Shown: positions 58,458 to 64,000 of the stretch, in pieces
Layout of the letters: every line of letters starts with the position of its first letter
Numbering within the stretch: the first letter of the stretch is position 1
DNA from: Pteria penguin
Taxonomy: Eukaryota > Mollusca > Bivalvia > Pterioida > Pteriidae
NCBI GenBank assembly: GCA_035048485.1
Contig: CM068587.1
Coordinates: 29,654,534 to 29,718,533 of the forward strand
Reading direction: 5' to 3'
Length of the DNA: 64,000 bases
Made by a program: the position numbers and the translations under genes
Notes under the pieces: model-generated
Databases searched by the model: none
What the model was told of the DNA's origin: nothing
Seen by the model: only the letters and a program-made list of their open reading frames with translations

Positions 58458-61400
58458 CTGTTAGAAAAAAAATAAAAATTCATTGCTGAAGTGTTATTCT
58501 ACAAAGGTAATTTATGAAATTATTACTTCAATAACAACATCACAAAGATCGCTTTTCCTGCCTTGCAGACCAAGAGGGGCTCTCTACTTTACACCTTAAT
58601 TCATGGTATGTTAGAGTATTTAACTTAATATACCACTCACATCCAAATTACACCATGGTCTATAACATAAAATATTTGACTATTCTTAGACCTTTCAATC
58701 TGCTATTCAATATAATTTGCAAGTTCATTAATTTTGTGTCTTTATGTGTGCATTAATTCTCAGGGTTTTTTCCTTCTCAAAATATGCATTTGTGTTAATG
58801 TTACGAGATCAAATGACTCATAATTACCTCTTTTACGGGACACAGGACCCTTTGCATGCTTTTCAGAAACATCTTTCTTGTCTCTTACTGTAGCAAAAAC
58901 CAATCATAAATCATATGACAGCTTGAATGCAAATGTTTCAAAATCTTTGAAAACAAGTTTAAAAAAAAAACTTAATAAAATATCAAATGTAATATCTATT
59001 TATAAATTTGTCCTTTACGTCTTCTATATTGCATGAAAGATTGACTACACTATTATTGAAAGTTTGATGACTGTTGACTCACCAGATTCCTCATGGACAT
59101 GCAGTGGAATGTTGTTAAAGGTGGTATCACTCAACTTCCTTATCTTTACATCTCTTACTATATCTAAACATACAAACAAACAATAATCATCATTCTGATC
59201 GGTATTAAAATTTTTCAAGTATAAACATTTAAACTGAAACACAATTTATGAATGATTTATGGACTTGTAATTTATTGGAATGTGCAAGTGATCCTATGTA
59301 TTTCAGTTTCGAGTGTCACTGTTCGCCATTGACAGTTTCATGTGTTACTGCTCCCCATGTTACAGTTCTGTGTGTTACTGCTCCTCATGTTACAGTTTTG
59401 TGTGTTACTGCTCCCCATGTTACAGTTCTGTGTGTTACTGCTCCCCATGTTACAGTTCTGTGTGTTACTGCTCCCCATGTTACAGTTCTGTGTGTTACTG
59501 CTCCTCATGTTACAGTTCTGTGTGTTACTGCTCCCCATGTTACAGTTTTGTGTGTTACTGCTCCCCATGTTACAGTTTTGTGTGTTACTGCTCCCCATGT
59601 TACAGATTTGTGTGTTACTGCTCCTCATGTTACAGTTCTGTGTGTTACTGCTCCCCATGTTACAGATTTGTGTGTTACTGCTCCCCATGTTACAGATTTG
59701 TGTGCCACTGCTCCCCATGTTAGAGTTGTGTGTGTTACTGCTCCCCATGTTACAGTTTTGTGTGTTACTGCTCCCCATGTTACAGTTTTGTGTGTTACTG
59801 CTCCCCATGTTACAGATTTGTGTGCTACTGCTCCCTATGTTACAGTTCTGTGTGTTACTGCTCCCCATGTTAGAGTTGTGTGTGTTACTGCTCCCCATGT
59901 TACAGTTTTGTGTGTTACTGCTCCCCATGTTACAGTTGTGTGTGTTACTGCTCCCCATGTTACAGTTTTGTGTGTTACTGCTCCCCATGTTACAGATTTG
60001 TGTGTTACTGCTCCCCATGTTACAGATTTGTGTGTTACTGCTCCCCATGTTAGAGTTGTGTGTGTTACTGCTCCTCATGTTTCAGTTTTGTGTGTTACTG
60101 CTCCTCATGTTACAGATTTGTGTGTTACTGCTCCCCATGTTACAGATTTGTGTGTTACTGCTCCCTATGTTAGAGTTGTGTGTGTTACTGCTCCCCATGT
60201 TACAGTTTTGTGTGTTACTGCTCCCCATGTTACAGTTTTGTGTGTTACTGCTCCCCATGTTACAGATTTGTGTGTTACTGCTCCCCATGTTACAGTTTTG
60301 TGCTCCCCATGTTACAGTTTTGTGTGTTACTGCTCCCCATGTTACAGTTTTGTGTGTTACTGCTCCCCATGTTACAGTTTTGTGTGTTACTGCTCCTCAT
60401 GTTACAGTTTTGATTGTGAAAGTTCCCAGTGTTATAGTTTTGTATGTTACTGTTACCCATGTTATAGTTTGTGTCTTACAGTTCTCTATGTTACATCTCT
60501 GTGTATTACAGTTCCCGATGTTACATTTTCAAGTGTTACTGCACCTTTACTTATGTGAAAAAATGTTAATAATACTGACAAAATTCTGAAATGCTTTTAC
60601 TATTTAAAAGAAACCTGAAAAAAATATCCTGTACTTTTCCAAGTTGAACCTGATATGTTCTCTCTCACCTTGGTAGTCTATTCTAATTATACATACAAGC
60701 TCTGCTTGTCACTCCATCATCTATACATAACAATTTTCAGGCCCATAGCCCCCCCCCCCCCCCACTTCTTTGGCGAATCATGGACAAAGTTTTTATCATG
60801 TTACAAAACAGAACAAAATCACTGTTTGCCCCACCCACCCCCTTGCCCCATTTCTGAAATGCTTCCTACAGCCTTGATTTTACTTGAACAGACATTTACT
60901 TTACTACTATCTGAGATGCTTAACAAAAACCTTAATACTTACATGCCAGTATCTGTATTTCACTGAAGATTGTTGTTGTTAAATTATTTTCACATGGTAT
61001 GTTTTGACCTTAATATACAATCAAGTAAATTTAACAATAGGTGTTCTGACCTTCACATGGTGTATACTGGAAATCCGCAGCATTCATTGAGATCATATCT
61101 TTACTGATGTCCTTCAGTTCCACCTTGACATCCACAGGATACTGTAAATTCTTGACCTTGTATGCTGGTATTTCACACTCCACTACCTAGGAGAAAAAAG
61201 GAACCTTGAATACATAAGACAACTGGTGCAGTAAAATCGTTGTATATTCTTGAATCAATGCCCTTGAACTGTATAATGCAAATATTCTTCTTTTATAAGA
61301 AGAGAACAATAAACAATGGTTATAAAGCTGTTCTTCCCATACTGACCATGAATTCATAGAAAGCAAGCAATGCTGGTAATAAAGTTATTTATATTTGTTT

Positions 61401-62734
61401 CATTCTTGTTTTATATCATTTATATCACACTAAGACTATTAGTACATTAATATGGTGACAGCATCTGTCTAATGCATTACACACAGAAATGTAGATGTGT
61501 GTAATAGACCCACCCAAAGCAGCGAGGAATCTTTTACATGCTAAGTCTACTGTGCCTTGGTTTTACTGTCTCATCCCAAAGACTGTCCAGCAATGAGCCA
61601 ACAGTGTGACTTGAACCTGTGACCTTTGGGTTACATACCAAGCACTTTACTCAGAGAGTTATGCTCTATTCATCATATCATAATTTAGAATAAAAAAAAA
61701 AACAATGCAGACGGTGATAAATCTAGTCTTAATAATCTCTATGTATTAAAAGCAGAGAAAAAACAACAACAAAGTTCATAAGCTGAATGCACAATTTCCC
61801 CCATTCTAATGATTAAATATACAATTAATTAACATCAGGGTTACTAGATCACTAATTTCCTCTCTTTTAGACCTAGAAATATTCACAGAAAACACAAAAA
61901 ATAGTAAAAACGAAGTTTATGCTAAAAGACTTGGGTTGTTATGCTAGTGTCACTTGCACATTAAAATAGTTTGACTCTAGAGCAAAGGTGAAAAAATACC
62001 GTATCATATAATTATGGACTTTTAATTGACTGAATGTAAATCCAGTAAACAAAACAGCATAAGAGCTCAGTCAAAAGTCATACATCATTTCATTTAATCC
62101 AGTCTTTCTATTCTATAGATTTTCATAGTCATCTGACAACCTATGTTGGGTGCAGTAGTTTAGGACTTCAAACATCAAATGATTGAAAATTTTTTTTATG
62201 TCCTGTTCATTTTCAAAACTGTTAGAGCTGAATGGAATAGTGCTGAAAACTTGTATATTTACTGCCCAGCCAAATGACACTATCTCCCCTACAACACCAC
62301 ATGTTAGTGGGTGGGGGAGGGTTGTTAAATCAAAATAAGAGTAATAAATATGCATTTATCCATTTCTATTTTATTATCAATATTTTCTTTTCCACATTTA
62401 ACTATGCTCACTTCAGGGAATTTAAATAAAAGTCACCAAAATGAAAAAAAAAATTATAAAAGATTCTAAGTAGTCTTCCAAAGGGAGGTCTGTTACATCA
62501 GAAACACAAATATTCTATACTGCAAATTTTCAGCCTCATTTATGAGATGACAAATGTAAAGCTATGTAAAATCCATGTCTATGTTTCAAAAACAGAATTA
62601 TAATTCCTTCAAAAAGTCCTACCAAGTTATGCCAAATAAACAATAAAGTAATTTCCTACATACATTTTTTATGATGGTAACATTTGTTGCCTCTGCTGTC
62701 CATCCTTCATCATCTTTAAACACTACAGACACCT
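57358..62734 (-). CDS. Rel/NFAT-type IPT-domain protein, 3' five exons
   Basis: Join of 62734..62664, 61186..61051, 59157..59083, 58887..58828 and 58457..57358, minus. All junction phases agree and the frame is open for 479 residues to TGA/TAG-type termination at 57358. The first two exons give SVVFKDDEGWTAEATNVTII, then VVECEIPAYKVKNLQYPVDV KVEL and NAADFQYTP. This matches the order in the dimerisation (IPT/TIG) domain of NF-kB and NFAT proteins: a hydrophobic strand with Gly-Trp, then a P-Y strand, then PVxVxVxL, then FxYxP. Next come two short linker exons, a basic stretch KGPVSRKRERRS that could be a nuclear signal, and a 366-residue C-terminal exon rich in Ser, Thr, Gln, Asn and Pro, like an activation domain. 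The Rel DNA-binding half must lie beyond the right edge. Whether it is closer to Rel, NFAT or a divergent IPT protein is unresolved. Confidence 0.72.
58828..58887 (-). CDS. Rel/IPT-like gene exon: linker 2 with basic stretch
   Basis: 60 bp, acceptor TTTTTGCTACAG, donor GAG|GTAATT. Encodes RDKKDVSEKHAKGPVSRKR. With the next exon it forms RKRERRS, a likely nuclear localisation signal. Length is a multiple of three, so it is skippable. Confidence 0.78.
59083..59157 (-). CDS. Rel/IPT-like gene exon: linker 1
   Basis: 75 bp, acceptor TTAGATATAG, donor CTG|GTGAGT. Encodes RDVKIRKLSDTTFNNIPLHV plus HEES. It starts with the same TAAGAGA as the next exon and has the same phases (1 and 1), so it can be skipped without a frameshift. 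Confidence 0.78.
59332..60545. repeat. 30-bp minisatellite in an intron, about 38 copies
   Basis: Unit TGTGTTACTGCTCCCCATGT TACAGTTTTG. Variation is mostly TTCTG/TTTTG/ATTTG and CCCC/CCTC. It lies between linker exon 1 (59083-59157) and the exon at 61051. The 30-bp period keeps several frames open for over 400 codons; none is a gene. Confidence 0.95.
61051..61186 (-). CDS. Rel/IPT-like gene exon: second half of IPT domain
   Basis: 136 bp, acceptor TTTTTTCTCCTAG, donor AAG|GTCAGA. Encodes EIPAYKVKNLQYPVDVKVEL and ends FQYTPCE, the FxYxP end of Rel-type IPT domains. Confidence 0.8.
61415..61672 (-). repeat. tRNA-derived SINE, main family, old copy in intron
   Basis: On minus: damaged head AGCATAACTCTCTGAGTAAA, B-box-like GGTTCAAGTCACACTG, TTTGGGATGAGACAGTAAAA, AGCATGTAAAAGATTCCTCG, CTTTGGGTGGGTCTATTACA, then a tail with GACAGATGCTGTCACCATAT. 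About 25% diverged by eye. Confidence 0.75.
62664..62734 (-). CDS. Rel/IPT-like gene exon: first IPT strands
   Basis: 71 bp, acceptor TTTATTTCAG, donor AAT|GTATGT. Encodes VSVVFKDDEGWTAEATNVTI plus IKN. Two leading bases need a one-base overhang from an upstream exon not found here. Confidence 0.7.
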
Positions 62735-62837
62735 CTGAAATAAATGATAAAGTAATGATTTCTCTGAAATACTTAATTAAGGAAATGACATCTCTGAAAC
62801 TGGCAACTTTTGTGATATAGACTTATTTCCAATAGAC

Positions 62838-63012
62838 CATATTCCGGTTTTGATAATTGCTGTCATTTTGTCCAAGCTAATGCATTTTGGCGTTGTTTTT
62901 CATAGTGACGTCATAACGCATGACATAGATTCATTATAACGTCGCTATGAAAAACAACGCCAAAAGGTATTAGCTCCGACAAAAAGTTGTCATTTATCAA
63001 AACCGGAATATG
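62838..63012. mobile_element. 175-bp fold-back element
   Basis: Ends CATATTCCGGTTTTGATAA and its inverse TTATCAAAACCGGAATATG. Inner arms TTTTGGCGTTGTTTTTCATA / TATGAAAAACAACGCCAAAA surround a short loop. The whole element is a palindrome, a MITE or fold-back, upstream of the first visible exon of the Rel/IPT-like gene. A TA duplication is possible but not certain. Confidence 0.82.
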
Positions 63013-63159
63013 TTCTTTGGGGTACAAAAAAAGCTTCATTTTAATTCCTTGATTTATTTTTTTTGTATGTGTCTCAAAACAAATGGTGAATGACACAGTA
63101 GTATAAGTCAGATACCTACTCAAAGAGTAGATAACTCTATTTTAAATGTATGAACCAAT

Positions 63160-63630
63160 AAAGTAAATGACACCTGTGAAATGGGTGATAAAGTAATGAC
63201 ACCTGTGAAATGGATAATAAAGTAATGACACTTGTTAAATGGATAATAAAGAAATGACACCTGTGAAATTGATAATAAAGTAATGACACCTGTGAAATTG
63301 ATAATAAAGTAATGACACCTGTGAAATGGGTAATAAAGTAATGACACCTGTGAAATGGATAATAAAGTAATGACACCTGTGAAATGAATAATAAAGTAAT
63401 GACACTTGTGAAATGGATAATAAAGTAATGACACCTGTGAAATGGATAATAAAGTAATGACACCTGTGAAATGAATAATAAAGTAATGACACCTGTGAAA
63501 TGGACAATAAAGTAATGACACATGTAAAATGGGTAATAAAGTAAAGACACCTGTAAAATGGGTAATAAAATAATGGCACCTGTGAAATGGGTAATGAAGT
63601 AATGACACCTGTAAAATTAATGTGTAATTT
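63160..63630. repeat. 29-bp minisatellite, about 16 copies
   Basis: Unit AAGTAATGACACCTGTGAAA TGGATAATA with single-base variants. No gene; the open frames on minus follow the repeat. Confidence 0.93.
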
Positions 63631-64000
63631 TGAAAGTATATCTCCTGAAATAATCAATTAAGTGACATCTCTGAAATAAGAAAGTTTAGGACAGATCTGA
63701 AATAAGTAATTAAGTAGTGACCTCTGACACCCTGTGAGAGATAAACAGTGCTCATGACATCATTTCAAGAAACAATAACTATATTTCCTGAAATTAATCA
63801 ATACTCTGAGTAAAAATCCGGGTCACCATTTAGAGCATTACTGGAAAATGGTGTAGATATAATGTAGTTATCTTTCTCATGGTTGATAAAGAACTCTTGG
63901 AAGGAATTAAGCTGAATCATTATTAAAAACGGTTATATGCATCTAAGTAAAAATATAAACCATACATTTTGATGCACTCTGCTTTCACCTTTACTTGATA
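63631..64000. other. Right edge; possible further exons of the Rel/IPT-like gene
   Basis: A minus-strand open segment at 63911-63805 has an acceptor-like AATGATTCAG and reads LNSFQEFFINHEKDNYIIST with a weak GTATTG donor. At 63996-63971 another open piece (VKVKAECIK) precedes GTATGG. Neither can be joined in phase directly to the exon at 62734, so they are left unannotated as CDS. Confidence 0.3.

Noticed and set aside
59248..60589. Open frames of 415 and 436 codons
   Set aside because: They follow a 30-bp minisatellite in an intron of the gene on the other strand. Translation is a simple peptide repeat in every frame.
62113..62355. Minus-strand 80-codon open frame as an exon of the Rel/IPT-like gene
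   Set aside because: It lies between the exons at 62664 and 61186, which already join in phase and complete the IPT strands; including it would break the domain and add a stop.
63120..63657. Three overlapping minus-strand open frames
   Set aside because: All are readings of a 29-bp minisatellite; the period cycles through the frames.

Overview
This looks like AT-rich nuclear DNA from an invertebrate, most likely a bivalve mollusc. Three things point that way: genes split by GT-AG introns; many tRNA-headed SINEs with a shared tail; and interspersed repeats of types I associate with bivalve genomes, such as the CAAGAGGCCC...GTGAGCTAAAAA element and the elements starting TATACCCCCGG. There are no operons, no ribosome binding sites and no CRISPR arrays. 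The organism call comes from repeat style and is an inference. Most long open frames here are accidents of tandem repeats whose unit is a multiple of three.

Three protein-coding loci can be supported, all on the minus strand. (1) At 6,798-16,160 are four exons whose phases fit together perfectly. They encode the last 1,427 residues of a pseudokinase with HNN in place of HRD and DFE in place of DFG. One 3.7-kb exon puts about 1,160 disordered residues between kinase subdomains IX and XI. The gene's 5' end was not found. (2) At 25,994-26,938 is a seven-transmembrane, GPCR-like protein, intact in one exon, with a possible splice donor near its end. (3) At 57,358-62,734 are the last five exons of a gene with an IPT/TIG-like fold of the Rel/NFAT type, a basic stretch and a Q/S/T/N-rich C-terminal region. 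Its 5' part runs off the right edge.

The rest is repeat-rich. Positions 1-6,600 hold a T/G-rich tract, a minisatellite split by a perfect fold-back MITE, and SINE pieces. Positions 16-26 kb hold a 225-bp MITE, SINEs, a 2.6-kb composite repeat and a minisatellite. Positions 27-34 kb hold a 36/42-bp minisatellite and three dispersed repeats. Positions 34.4-37.0 kb hold a large element with long inverted arms and a decayed reading frame. Positions 37-55 kb hold a small inverted-repeat insertion, SINEs, a broken Tc1/mariner transposase and several minisatellites, including a 1.7-kb array of a 71-bp unit. Positions 55-64 kb hold the Rel/IPT-like gene, with a 30-bp and a 29-bp minisatellite within or beside its introns.

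The strongest candidate for something undescribed is the pseudokinase gene. Its catalytic fold is interrupted by a giant single-exon insert, and two of its exon ends have seeded tandem arrays: one carries its splice donor, the other its stop codon.
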